Below are positions 38,672 through 51,325 of a stretch of 64,000 bases of DNA, in pieces. Origin of the DNA: Nocardiopsis sp. YSL2 (GTDB lineage Bacteria; Actinomycetota; Actinomycetes; Streptosporangiales; Streptosporangiaceae); assembly GCF_030555055.1 (NCBI RefSeq), contig NZ_JAMOAO010000001.1, positions 434,001-498,000 on the forward strand, given 5' to 3'. A model generated the notes under the pieces. That model was not told the origin of the DNA. It worked only from the letters and a program-made list of their open reading frames with translations, and searched no databases. The translations under genes and the position numbers were made by a program. Every line of letters starts with the position of its first letter. Position 1 is the first letter of the stretch.

Positions 38672-40135
38672 TCAGTCCCGTTCCCGGGGAGCGGGTCCGG
38701 GCTCCGGGCCCTCGTCCCCCTCGGATTCGGAGGGCTCCTCGGCGTCGGTCCAGACGATGCCGTCCTCGATGTCGATGTCGACCAGCTCCACGCCCTCCAG
38801 CGCGGCCAGCCGCTCGTCGGCGTCGGTGACGCCCTCGCTGTCCACGGAGGACGCGCGTGCGAAGTACTCGCGTGCGTCCTCCTCGCGACCGAGCTCCTCC
38901 AGGACGTCGGCGTAGGCGTAGAAGAGGCGGGCCACCCAGGGACGGGCGCGCCGCTCCTTCAACTCGGGAACCTGGAGTTCGGCCAGGGCCGCCTTGGGGT
39001 CGCCCATGTCGCGACGCGCCCCCGCCGCCACGATGCGCAGCTCGATGCGGTCGGCGGCGTCGAGCTGTTCCGCCGCCGGATCATGGGCGATCTCCAAGGC
39101 GCGCTCGGGGCGGCCGAGCCCGCGCTCGCTGTCGGCCATGATGGCCAGGAAGTTGTCCCGGCCGCTCATGCGCCGTGCGGCGCGCAGGTCCGAGAGCGCC
39201 TCCTGCCACTTGCCGACGGTGTAGGCGGCCACACCCGAGGCCTCACGCACGCTGGGCAGCCGCGACGCCTTGCGACGGGCGTAGACGGCGTGCGCGTAGG
39301 CCCGCTCGGGGTCCTCGTCCACGAACATGCCGGCGGCGACGATGTGCTTGCCGACGAGTTCGGCCAGCGACTTCGGCAGGGAGTTGAGGTCGCGCTTGGT
39401 GTCCGGGTCCACCTGCGAGAAGCTGGCCTCGTCCGGAAGCGGCGGAGCGACGTCCGCGGGGTCGCGGTCCTCACGCGGACGCCGCCTCTCGCGGTCGTCA
39501 CGGAAGCCGCCACCGCCACGACGGTCGTCACGGCCACGGCCGCCCCGGTCGTCCCGGCCCTGGAAGCCTCCGCGGTTGTCGCGGCGGTCGTCGCGCCCGC
39601 GAGACCCGCCACGGTCGTCACGACGGTCACGATCGTCACGACCACGCGAACCACCGCGGTCATCACGACGGGGGAATCCGCCTCGATCACCCCGAGGGGC
39701 CCCACCGCGGTCGTCGCGGCCCTGAAAGCCCCCACGGTCGTCGCGGCCACGTACCCCACCGCGCTCGTCACGACGGTCATCCCGGCCACGGGGCGCGCCA
39801 CGGTCACCACGGCGGTCGAAGCCGCCACGGCGCTCATCACGACCGCGGTCACCGCGGTCGTCCCGGCCCTGGTACCCGCCTCGGTCGCTCCGAGCACGGG
39901 GGCCGCCGCGGTCGTCGCGTCGGTCACGATCATCACGACCGCGGTATCCGCCACGGTCATCGCGACCGCGGCCTCGTTCCCCTCCGCGGCCTCTGTCGTC
40001 TCTGCCACCGCCGTAGCCGGACCGGGAGCGGGGTGCATCGCCTCGTCCCCGACCGTCGGGTGCCCCGGAGCGGCCACCGCTACGGTCGTTAGCTCCGGAG
40101 TCCTCGCGGTCTCCCGATCGGCTGTCCTCAGTCAT
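38672..40135 (-). CDS. TPR protein with long RG/RGG-rich domain
   Basis: The 487-residue product has two parts. Residues about 20-225 are a run of DDRGG, RGRDDR, GGFQGRDDRGG-type repeats with hardly any hydrophobic residue, like eukaryotic RGG RNA-binding domains. From about residue 240, LAELVGKHIVAAGMFVDED and the later helical pairs (ASGVAAYTVGKWQEALSDLRAA, ALEIAHDPAAEQ, YADVLEELGREEDAREYF) make tetratricopeptide repeats, ending in an acidic tail. ATG 40135 follows a hairpin and T-run. A repeat-rich RG region suggests RNA binding or condensate formation. It lies directly beyond the rRNA operon. Confidence 0.88.
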   Translation of the reverse strand: MTEDSRSGDREDSGANDRSGGRSGAPDGRGRGDAPRSRSGYGGGRDDRGRGGERGRGRDDRGGYRGRDDRDRRDDRGGPRARSDRGGYQGRDDRGDRGRDERRGGFDRRGDRGAPRGRDDRRDERGGVRGRDDRGGFQGRDDRGGAPRGDRGGFPRRDDRGGSRGRDDRDRRDDRGGSRGRDDRRDNRGGFQGRDDRGGRGRDDRRGGGGFRDDRERRRPREDRDPADVAPPLPDEASFSQVDPDTKRDLNSLPKSLAELVGKHIVAAGMFVDEDPERAYAHAVYARRKASRLPSVREASGVAAYTVGKWQEALSDLRAARRMSGRDNFLAIMADSERGLGRPERALEIAHDPAAEQLDAADRIELRIVAAGARRDMGDPKAALAELQVPELKERRARPWVARLFYAYADVLEELGREEDAREYFARASSVDSEGVTDADERLAALEGVELVDIDIEDGIVWTDAEEPSESEGDEGPEPGPAPRERD

Positions 40136-40160
40136 CCAACCCGTCCGTCAACATTCAAAA

Positions 40161-40188
40161 GCGCTGCCACCTTGACTGGGAGCAGCGC
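40161..40188 (-). promoter_or_regulatory. Hairpin with T-run in the TPR gene leader
   Basis: GCGCTGC and GCAGCGC form a 7-bp stem around a 14-base loop, and on the minus strand the 3' arm is followed by TTTTG. It ends 25 bases before the TPR start codon. It could be an attenuator for that gene or a second safety terminator behind the rRNA operon. The surrounding 250 bases (40136-40386) show no gene. A weak TACTAT -10 lies just upstream of the hairpin. Confidence 0.4.
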
Positions 40189-40386
40189 GTCATAGTATTC
40201 GTCCCCCCACCTTACGACATGGCGCGGCTCCTCACCGCCACCCCGCCAGTGGGGACTCTCTCCGCAGGCGACGACACCGGTTGTCGGTGGGCCGGTGGCC
40301 CGCCCCCGACCACACCCACCCCGCAACCACCCGGCTTCCAGCACCAACCCCCGACCAGCCGTTCACAAACGCACAAACCCAGACAC

Positions 40387-40425
40387 AAAAAAAGGGGAGG
40401 AACCGTCAAAAGACGACCCCTCCCC
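40387..40425 (-). terminator. Rho-independent terminator of the rRNA operon
   Basis: GGGGAGG pairs with CCTCCCC around a loop that can form a short inner stem, and on the minus strand the stem is followed by seven Ts (40387-40393). It lies 10 bases beyond the 5S gene. Confidence 0.9.
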
Positions 40426-40434
40426 CAAGAAAAA

Positions 40435-40551
40435 CCGTGGCAGCAACCTACTCTCCCACCCCACCACAGGGCAGTACCATCAGCGCAAGGAGACTTAACG
40501 ACCGGGTTCGGAATGAGACCGGGTGTGACCCTCCCACCATAACCACCACGG
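40435..40551 (-). rRNA. rrf: 5S ribosomal RNA
   Basis: A 117-base gene lies 120 bases after the 23S gene. The complementary ends CCGTGG and CCACGG form helix I, and the conserved core GTCATCAGCG-like and CCGAACCCGG-type segments are present when read on the minus strand. End positions are set from the terminal helix, so they may be off by one or two bases. Confidence 0.95.
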
Positions 40552-40670
40552 AAACCAACACCCATCCACGACCACGACCCACACCCCACCAACCGGCAAG
40601 GGGATCACAGCCACAACGGGAAAACCGTAGATCATGTGAAAAATATGCGCGAGCACCCAATTATCTGCAG

Positions 40671-45645
<4,975 letters not shown>

Positions 45646-45800
45646 GGTCATACAACCCTGTCCCGGCCACCGTGAACGGGGCCTGGGCGGGTAAACCTAG
45701 AAGTAATCCTGACCGACCATCTTCCGATGGCCAATCAAAGGAACCCTTCACACCGAAGTGTGACGGGGCCAAAACAAACATGGCTTAAAGAAAATCAAAC

Positions 45801-45826
45801 ACGCGCTGTTGAGTTCTCAAGAAACA
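45801..45826 (-). promoter_or_regulatory. rRNA leader boxA antitermination element
   Basis: Minus-strand TTTCTTGAGAACTCAACAGCG matches the actinobacterial rRNA boxA consensus, about 160 bases upstream of 16S. It recruits the Nus antitermination complex. A second, shorter copy is in the 16S-23S spacer. Confidence 0.85.
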
Positions 45827-45917
45827 ACCGCTCATCCCGTACAAGCTCCGAACCGTTTGACCGGCCGGTGTGCTCTTCCGTGGAAGGCTGTCTGCGTTTC
45901 CGCTTCGTTGTGTCTTT

Positions 45918-45946
45918 ACTTTATCAGGTGTTCCGTGTTCCGCCAA
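45918..45946 (-). promoter_or_regulatory. Candidate rRNA promoter (proximal)
   Basis: TTGGCG (45941-45946) and TAAAGT (45918-45923) are separated by 17 bases and lie upstream of boxA. Matches to TTGACA/TATAAT are moderate. Confidence 0.5.
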
Positions 45947-46104
45947 ATCGGCGGTTTCGGAGCAATTGATCGGGGTAAAGCCCGTTCTGCTTCGTTGGGC
46001 CCGGCGAATTCGCCGGGCTTTTAAAGCAACTCCCCGAGCCTACCGGAACCGAATCAGTGCTCGGACCGGTGTGCCTGGAAAAGTGTCTGTGCGCCGCGGC
46101 ACGT

Positions 46105-46129
46105 TCACATGGTTCGAAACCCCATGTGA
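46105..46129. repeat. Inverted repeat in the rRNA leader
   Basis: TCACATGG and CCATGTGA, exact 8-bp arms, flank 9 bases (ttcgaaacc) containing the palindrome TTCGAA. It is 60 bases downstream of the distal rRNA promoter. It could be an RNA hairpin in the leader or an operator. Confidence 0.6.
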
Positions 46130-46190
46130 TCGCAGGCCGGTACCGAGTCGACTCATCAGAGCCGCTCGCCGTCCCTTGGCGACTCGACCC

Positions 46191-46219
46191 ACTCTAGTCT
46201 GATGCTGAGCAGACGTCAA
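46191..46219 (-). promoter_or_regulatory. rRNA promoter (distal)
   Basis: TTGACG (46214-46219) and TAGAGT (46191-46196) with a 17-base spacer form the best sigma-70-type promoter in the window. It is about 550 bases upstream of 16S and directly downstream of the tyrS terminator. Actinobacterial rRNA operons commonly have several tandem promoters over this distance. Confidence 0.7.
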
Positions 46220-46469
46220 GCTAGAGCCCGGAGCGGGGCTACTCCCCGCGATCCGGGACCTCGGCGCCCCCGTGGGGCGGCTTGTCGGTCTCCCGACGGG
46301 CGCGATCCGCACACCGGGATCGCGTGTTCGCGTCGGCTCTCGTGTCTGTCAACGAGCGTCATTCCCTCAGGATTCCCCCTCGAAACACGCAAGTCACGGC
46401 AAAGTGTCTCCGCCGGGACCGCTCCTGCCGAGCGCGGCACCGACGGGCCGGCCCCACTCCCCCGGATGA

Positions 46470-46509
46470 CGGCGGGGTCGGTGCACTCGCTGGTGCACCG
46501 ACCCCGCCG
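46470..46509 (-). terminator. Terminator hairpin after tyrS
   Basis: CGGCGGGGTCGGTGCAC and its exact complement make a 17-bp stem with a 6-base loop (tcgctg), 20 bases beyond the tyrS stop. It insulates tyrS from the rRNA promoters that follow. Confidence 0.8.
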
Positions 46510-46528
46510 GTCGGACGTGCGCTCAGGG

Positions 46529-47830
46529 TCAGCCGGTGAGGATGACGCCACCGATGTTGCGCTTGCCCTTGCGCAGCACCACGAAGCGGTCCTGGAGCAG
46601 GTCCTCGGTGGTCAAACGCGCCTCCACGTTGGTGACCTTGACGTTGTTCACGTAGGCACCGCCCTCCTGGATGGCCCGTCGGGCGGCGGACTTGCTCGGC
46701 GTCAGACCGGACTGAGCGAACAGGTCGGCGACCGACGGCAGGTCCGCCACCGATCCGTCGTGCTCGGTCCTGGGCACCTCGGACAGCGCCGCGTCCAGCG
46801 TGCGCCCGTCCAGTTCGGACAGGTCCGCGCGCCCGAAGAGGGCCAGACTGGCCTCGACCGCCTTGCGGCACTCCTCATTGCCGTGCACCAGTGTGGTGAG
46901 GCCTTCGGCCAGGGCACGCTGGGCGGCACGGGCCTGCGGGCGCTCCTGCGTCTGGCGCTCCAGGTCCTCGATCTCGGACTGGCCGAGGAAGCTGAACACC
47001 TTGAGGTAGCGCACGACGTCCCGGTCGTCGGCGTTGAACCAGAACTGGTAGAACGCGTACGGCGAGGTCATGTCGGGGTCGAGCCAGACGGTACCCGTCT
47101 CGGTCTTGCCGAACTTGGTGCCGTCGGCCTTGGTGAGCAGGTTCGTGGTCAGGGCGTGCGCCTGGCCGTGCGGCTCGTTGCCGTCCATCCGGCGGACCAG
47201 GTCCAGGCCGGCCGTGATGTTGCCCCACTGGTCCGAGCCGCCGGTCTGCAGGGTGCACCCGTAGCGCCGGTAGAGCTGGACGTAGTCGAAGGACTGCAGC
47301 AGCACGTAGCTGAACTCGGTGTAGCTCATGCCCTCGCCGTCGAGGCGGCTGCGCACGGTCTCGCGGGCGAGCATCTGGTTGATGCTGAAGTGCTTGCCCA
47401 CGTCGCGCAGGAGCTCGATCGCGTTGATCTCGCCGAGCCACTCACGGTTGTTGGCGAGGATCGCGTCGGTCGGCTCGGGCTGCTCGCCCTCGGGAGTGAA
47501 GCGCAGGAACCTCGAGAGCTGTCCGGCCAGGTTGCCCACCCATCCCTCGACCGTGTCCACCGTGTTCAGCTGGCGTTCGGCCGACGGCTTGGGGTCGCCG
47601 ATGAGCCCGGTGCCTCCGCCGACCAGGGCGATCGGACGGTGCCCGGCCTGCTGGAAACGGGCCAGGGTGAGGATCTGGGTGAGGTGGCCGACGTGCAGGC
47701 TGCCCGCCGTGGGGTCGAATCCGCAATACAGGGTGATCGGACCATCGGCGAGCGACTTGCGGAGCGCGTCAATGTCGGTCGTCTGCGCGACCAGGCCGCG
47801 CCATTGGAGTTCGTCGATGATGTCGGTCAC
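46529..47830 (-). CDS. tyrS: Tyrosyl-tRNA synthetase
   Basis: This enzyme charges tRNA-Tyr with tyrosine. The 433-residue product shows the class I HIGH-type motif in SLHVGHLTQIL, the tyrosine-binding LYCGFDPTAG, the YVLLQSFDYVQLYRRYG and GGSDQWGNITAGLDL segments, the KMSKS-type LLTKADGTKFGKTE, and a C-terminal S4 domain (SKSAARRAIQEGGAYVNNVKV). GTG 47830 has AGAGAG 7 bases upstream. The earlier frame to 47899 is not used. It lies immediately upstream of the rRNA operon on the same strand. Confidence 0.97.
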   Translation of the reverse strand: MTDIIDELQWRGLVAQTTDIDALRKSLADGPITLYCGFDPTAGSLHVGHLTQILTLARFQQAGHRPIALVGGGTGLIGDPKPSAERQLNTVDTVEGWVGNLAGQLSRFLRFTPEGEQPEPTDAILANNREWLGEINAIELLRDVGKHFSINQMLARETVRSRLDGEGMSYTEFSYVLLQSFDYVQLYRRYGCTLQTGGSDQWGNITAGLDLVRRMDGNEPHGQAHALTTNLLTKADGTKFGKTETGTVWLDPDMTSPYAFYQFWFNADDRDVVRYLKVFSFLGQSEIEDLERQTQERPQARAAQRALAEGLTTLVHGNEECRKAVEASLALFGRADLSELDGRTLDAALSEVPRTEHDGSVADLPSVADLFAQSGLTPSKSAARRAIQEGGAYVNNVKVTNVEARLTTEDLLQDRFVVLRKGKRNIGGVILTG

Positions 47831-48016
47831 TGTGTTGCTCTCTGTTGTGTAGGCGGGCCCGTGGCCCGATCTGCCTAGCATTCTAGGCCGGGCGCCCACG
47901 GCGGATCATGCGGCTCTGCTCCACGCTATCGGCTGCCCCGAACACCGGTCACACGTGTGCCGCCCCACCGGGACCGGCTGCGCCCGAGCGGCTCCCCTTC
48001 GCCTTGGGGCAGGGCC

Positions 48017-48054
48017 TTGACCGCGTTGGCTAATGGACATAGCTTTATGGCTAT
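48017..48054 (+). promoter_or_regulatory. Promoter and candidate operator of the hydrolase-tetR operon
   Basis: TTGACC (48017-48022) and TAGCTT (48040-48045) are 17 bases apart. ATAGC and GCTAT (48039-48043 and 48050-48054), 6 bases apart, form an inverted repeat over the -10 element. An operator for the TetR-family product two genes downstream is a reasonable inference. Confidence 0.5.
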
Positions 48055-48083
48055 AGAAATTAACCAGTGCCGGGGAGACCTCC

Positions 48084-48893
48084 ATGCACCACCTCAACCG
48101 ACCCCACGGGCGGATCGCCTACGACCTCTTCGGAGCCGAGAACGATGGAAGCCTGGTGGTCTGCGTGCCGGGCATGTTCGACCACCGAGCCTCCTTCCGT
48201 CTCGTCGGCGAACGGCTGGCCGACGCCGGACACCGGGTGGCCGTGATGGACCTGCGCGGGCACGGCGACAGCGACGCGACGTTCGAGGCCTACACCAACC
48301 GTGCCGCCGCCACCGACGCGATCGCCCTCGCCGAGGAACTCGGCGGTCGCGACGTGGTCATGATGGGCAACTCCTTCGGCGGGGCGGCCATCACCATCGC
48401 CGCGTTGGAGCGCCCCGACCTCGTCGCGGGCATCGCCCTGCTCAGCCCGTTCCTGCGCACCGCCCCCACGGGTCCCGTCATGAGCCTCCTCCTGCGGATC
48501 CTGGTCGCCCGCCCCTGGGCTCCGTGGACCGTGGCCGCCGTCTACGACAACCTGCACAAGGGACGCGTCCCCGAGGGCCACCGGGAGCAGAAGGCCCGCA
48601 TCGTGGCGATGCTGCGGCCCGCCGACCGCCTGCGGGCGGTGCGGGCGACCATCTTCGGGCCCAACGAGCAGGTCCTGACCGCGCCCGGGCTCAGGGCCAG
48701 GGCGCTGGTCATGGTGGGCGAACTGGACCCCGACTGGCCGGACCCGCGCGCGGAGGCGGAGTGGGTGGCCTCGGTGGTCGCCGGCACGGTCGAGATGGTC
48801 CCCGGGAGCGGGCACTACGCGCAGTCGCAACGGCCAGATGTCGTCGCCGCCGGCGTGCTGCGGCTGATCGCGGAGGTCGGCGCCGATGCCTAG
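48084..48893 (+). CDS. Alpha/beta hydrolase
   Basis: The 269-residue product has the alpha/beta hydrolase fold with VVCVPGMFDHRASF, the MDLRGHGDSD strand-helix, the nucleophile elbow GNSFGG, a later acidic residue in VGELDPDWPDPR and the catalytic histidine in PGSGHYAQSQRP. The substrate is unknown. GGAG lies 8 bases before ATG 48084. Its stop is overlapped 8 bases by the next gene, a TetR regulator, so the pair is a self-regulated operon. Confidence 0.88.
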   Translation: MHHLNRPHGRIAYDLFGAENDGSLVVCVPGMFDHRASFRLVGERLADAGHRVAVMDLRGHGDSDATFEAYTNRAAATDAIALAEELGGRDVVMMGNSFGGAAITIAALERPDLVAGIALLSPFLRTAPTGPVMSLLLRILVARPWAPWTVAAVYDNLHKGRVPEGHREQKARIVAMLRPADRLRAVRATIFGPNEQVLTAPGLRARALVMVGELDPDWPDPRAEAEWVASVVAGTVEMVPGSGHYAQSQRPDVVAAGVLRLIAEVGADA

Positions 48894-49479
48894 GGCGGGA
48901 CTCACCTCGCGCGTGGTGGCCGAGGAGGCCGCCCGGTTGTGCGATGAGGAGGGGTTCGACGCGCTGACGCTGGCCTCGCTCGCCAAGCGGGTGGGTGTGG
49001 CCGCGCCCAGCCTGTACAAGCACGTCGACGGACTGGCCGCCCTGCGCCGTGAGGTCGCTCTCATGGGCATGGCCGAACTGAACGAGGTACTGCGCGGAGC
49101 CGCCGTCGGACTGGCCGGGGCACCGGCCCTGCGAGCGGTGGCCGACGCCTACCGGCGCTACGCCCGCGCCCATCCCGGGCGCTACGCCGCGCTCCAGCAC
49201 GCGCCCCGAGCCGATGACGAGGAGGCGCGACGGGTCGCCGCGGGCCCGGTCTCGGTGCTGGCGGCCGTTCTGCGCGGCTTCGGCGTCGGGGACGACCAGT
49301 CGGTGCACGCCATCCGGGCGCTGCGCAGCGCGCTGCACGGGTTCGTCCACCTGGAGGCCAACGGCGGATTCGCCTTGCCCGAGGACCTGGACGAGAGCTA
49401 CCGGCTGCTGGTGGAGGGATTCGTGCGCGCCTTCGAGGGCTGGCCCACCGGCGCCGCGTCACGGACCGGACACACCTGA
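48886..49479 (+). CDS. TetR-family transcriptional regulator
   Basis: The 197-residue product has the N-terminal helix-turn-helix (AARLCDEEGFDALTLASLAKRVGVAAPSLYKHVDG in part) followed by a C-terminal domain of the WHG type (ALHGFVHLEANGGF). It represses or activates in response to a ligand, possibly the substrate of the hydrolase encoded just upstream. Start ATG 48886 overlaps the hydrolase stop. The start region MPRAGLTSRVVAEEAARL is standard for the family. Confidence 0.88.
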   Translation: MPRAGLTSRVVAEEAARLCDEEGFDALTLASLAKRVGVAAPSLYKHVDGLAALRREVALMGMAELNEVLRGAAVGLAGAPALRAVADAYRRYARAHPGRYAALQHAPRADDEEARRVAAGPVSVLAAVLRGFGVGDDQSVHAIRALRSALHGFVHLEANGGFALPEDLDESYRLLVEGFVRAFEGWPTGAASRTGHT

Positions 49480-49501
49480 ACGAGGAACGGGAGAGGTACC
49501 C

Positions 49502-49727
49502 ATACCGGCCGGGCACTTCGGCATCGCGGGCACGGTCAGGGCGTGGCGACCGGCGCTGCCCATGGGCGCACTGCTGGTCGCCGCCCAGCTCCCGGACGTG
49601 CTCTTCCTTCCCCTCCCGCCGGCGGGCGCGGACCTGGAGCCCGCCGAACCGCGGCCGCGCCTGGGCCCACAGCGCGGGAATCACCCTGCTGCTGGTGGGA
49701 TCGCTGGTCTTCGACGTCACCGCGTGA
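49502..49727 (+). pseudogene. Decayed small membrane-protein gene
   Basis: Frame 1 reads PAGHFGIAGTVRAWRPALPM, then GALLVAAQLPDVLFLPLPP, and is preceded by GGGAGAGG. The codon in the start position is ATA (49502-49504), not ATG. From about 49655 the sequence resumes in another frame as AWAHSAGITLLLVGSLVFDV and ends TA-stop at 49725-49727. This pattern, a lost start plus a frameshift/internal deletion, is that of a degraded integral membrane protein gene of the type starting MPAGHFG. The identification of the family is from memory. Confidence 0.6.
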
Positions 49728-49844
49728 GCGGTGACGACACCGTGCCCACAGGCACGGTTTCCGTCACCGGTGGTCATGGTCCAAGCTTGAGGTGCCGGAA
49801 CGGCCCCCGCCCGCGCGGATCGAACAGCAGTGTTGGAGTCCTCC

Positions 49845-50543
49845 ATGCCCAAGAAGCCATCCCCCCGAGGCACGAGCCTCGTCGCCACCGTGGTCGGTGT
49901 CCTCGCCGCCGCGGCGTTCGTCCTCTACCAGTTGGGCGTCATCGACCTGGAGGGCCTGGACACCTCCGCAGGCGACGCCCCGTCCAGCGACGCCGCGGCC
50001 TCGGCCTCCGATACCGACCAGGCGTCGGCGTGGTTGGACGAGATCCGCATCGAGGAAGAGGAGGACCCGCCCGGCTACGACCGGGCGATGTTCCCGCACT
50101 GGAGCACGGTCGGGGACGGCTGCAACACCCGGGAGACGGTCCTGGCCCGGGACGGCCGTGACGTGGAGGCCGACGACGAGTGCCGGGCGGTGTCGGGCTC
50201 CTGGGACAGCGTCTACGACGGCGAGAGCTTCACCGACGCCGGCGACCTGGACATCGACCACATGGTGCCGCTCAAGGAGGGCTGGCGCTCGGGTGCGCAC
50301 GCCTGGACCACCGAAGAGCGGGAACAGTTCGCCAACGACCTGGAGCGTTCGCCCCAGTTGTGGGCGGCGAGCGCGTCCAGCAACCGCTCCAAGGGCGATG
50401 CCGACCCCTCGGACTGGATGCCGCCGAGCGAGGACTTCCACTGCGAGTACGTCGCGGCGTGGATCGAGGTCAAGCACGAGTGGGACCTGACCGTGGACCC
50501 CGATGAGGAGGCGGCGCTGCGCGAGGTACTCTCCGGCTGCTGA
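49845..50543 (+). CDS. Secreted/membrane-anchored HNH endonuclease-family protein
   Basis: The 232-residue product opens MPKKPSPRGTSLVATVVGVLAAAAFVLY, a positively charged start with one membrane span or signal anchor. The extracellular part contains DLDIDHMVPLKEGWRSGA, ASSNRSKGDADPSDWMPP and a helical end CEYVAAWIEVKHEWDLT, the layout of the DUF1524/HNH nuclease families. Related proteins are exported nucleases in streptomycetes. ATG 49845 has GGAG about 8 bases upstream, and GTG 49830 is an alternative. Nuclease activity is inferred. Confidence 0.85.
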   Translation: MPKKPSPRGTSLVATVVGVLAAAAFVLYQLGVIDLEGLDTSAGDAPSSDAAASASDTDQASAWLDEIRIEEEEDPPGYDRAMFPHWSTVGDGCNTRETVLARDGRDVEADDECRAVSGSWDSVYDGESFTDAGDLDIDHMVPLKEGWRSGAHAWTTEEREQFANDLERSPQLWAASASSNRSKGDADPSDWMPPSEDFHCEYVAAWIEVKHEWDLTVDPDEEAALREVLSGC

Positions 50544-50551
50544 GTCCCCCT

Positions 50552-50580
50552 GGCCGGTCGCGCGGACTCCGTGACCGGCC
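50552..50580 (+). terminator. Hairpin after the HNH gene
   Basis: GGCCGGTC and GACCGGCC form an 8-bp stem with a 13-base loop, 9 bases after the stop codon. Another stem, GCCCCGGTC with GACCGGGGC (50664-50687, 6-base loop), lies beyond it and would serve the convergent gene that ends at 50709. Confidence 0.55.
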
Positions 50581-50708
50581 CGGACCCGACCGTCCCCGGC
50601 AGGTAGGGCCGATACGGTCCGGTCCCGCCCGCCCAGGGGATCGGTCGGGAGTGGCCCCGTCCCGCCCCGGTCACCCAGGACCGGGGCCGGGGCCGGTGCG
50701 GCTTCCGG

Positions 50709-51206
50709 TCAGCTCGCGCCGATCCCGCGCGCGGTGGCCAGGAGTTCGTCCGTGCCGAGGAGTCCGAAGGCGTCACGGACCTCCACAGCGACACCCGCTT
50801 CGGGGCACCAGAAGGCCTCCGTCTCGCCGTGCAGGCCCCGGACCCCGTTGTTGTCGAACTCGCTGAGCGCCCAACTGTCCGGTGAGCGCTCGTGGTACTC
50901 GGTGAGGAACTCGCGCACGGCGGACAGGTCGGCGAGTCGCGGGCCCCGGAGCACGAGGACCTGGAGGACGACCTGTGCGCCCCCGCCCTCCAGGGCCCGC
51001 TCCCACACGCGTGTGGAGAAGGACACGTCCTCCCATTCGTAGCTGAAGTCCGCGACCTCGGTCCGTTCGTCGATCTGGTCGGGCAGGTGCCCGATGGCGA
51101 AGCCGTCCAACTCTCCCCCTCGCGGGTCGGTGGCGGCCGCGGCCGCCGTGAGTACGAACACGAGCGCGGTGGCCAACGCCACCATGGCCCACCGGACAAC
51201 GAACAT
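50709..51206 (-). CDS. Secreted hypothetical protein
   Basis: The 165-residue product begins MFVVRWAMVALATALVFVLTAAAAATD, a Sec signal peptide. The mature part is acidic, with LDGFAIGHLPDQIDERTEV, FSTRVWERALEGG and FDNNGVRGLHGETEAFWCPEAGVAVEV, without a motif I know. It contains one cysteine. The start at ATG 51206 lies close behind GGGGGTG. It is convergent with the HNH gene and followed upstream by lhgO on the same strand with about 120 bases between. Function unknown, and exported. Confidence 0.7.
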   Translation of the reverse strand: MFVVRWAMVALATALVFVLTAAAAATDPRGGELDGFAIGHLPDQIDERTEVADFSYEWEDVSFSTRVWERALEGGGAQVVLQVLVLRGPRLADLSAVREFLTEYHERSPDSWALSEFDNNGVRGLHGETEAFWCPEAGVAVEVRDAFGLLGTDELLATARGIGAS

Positions 51207-51325
51207 GGTCACCCCCGACGGTGGTCGCGGGCCCCTCCCGGACCACCTGCCTTCCATGTTCCGCGGAGTCGGAGGCCAGTTCCAGAGTGGTCTGCGGCCT
51301 GTGGACAACCCTGCTCCGACACACC

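Noticed and set aside
39461..40078. Possible CRISPR array or DNA repeat array in the RG-rich gene
   Set aside because: The repeats are irregular, in frame and imperfect, with no spacers of constant size. They are explained by a low-complexity protein domain.
38456..40195. 579-codon plus-strand frame rich in VTT/VVAA opposite the TPR gene
   Set aside because: It is the antisense reading of the RG-rich repeats, with no ribosome site and no independent support.
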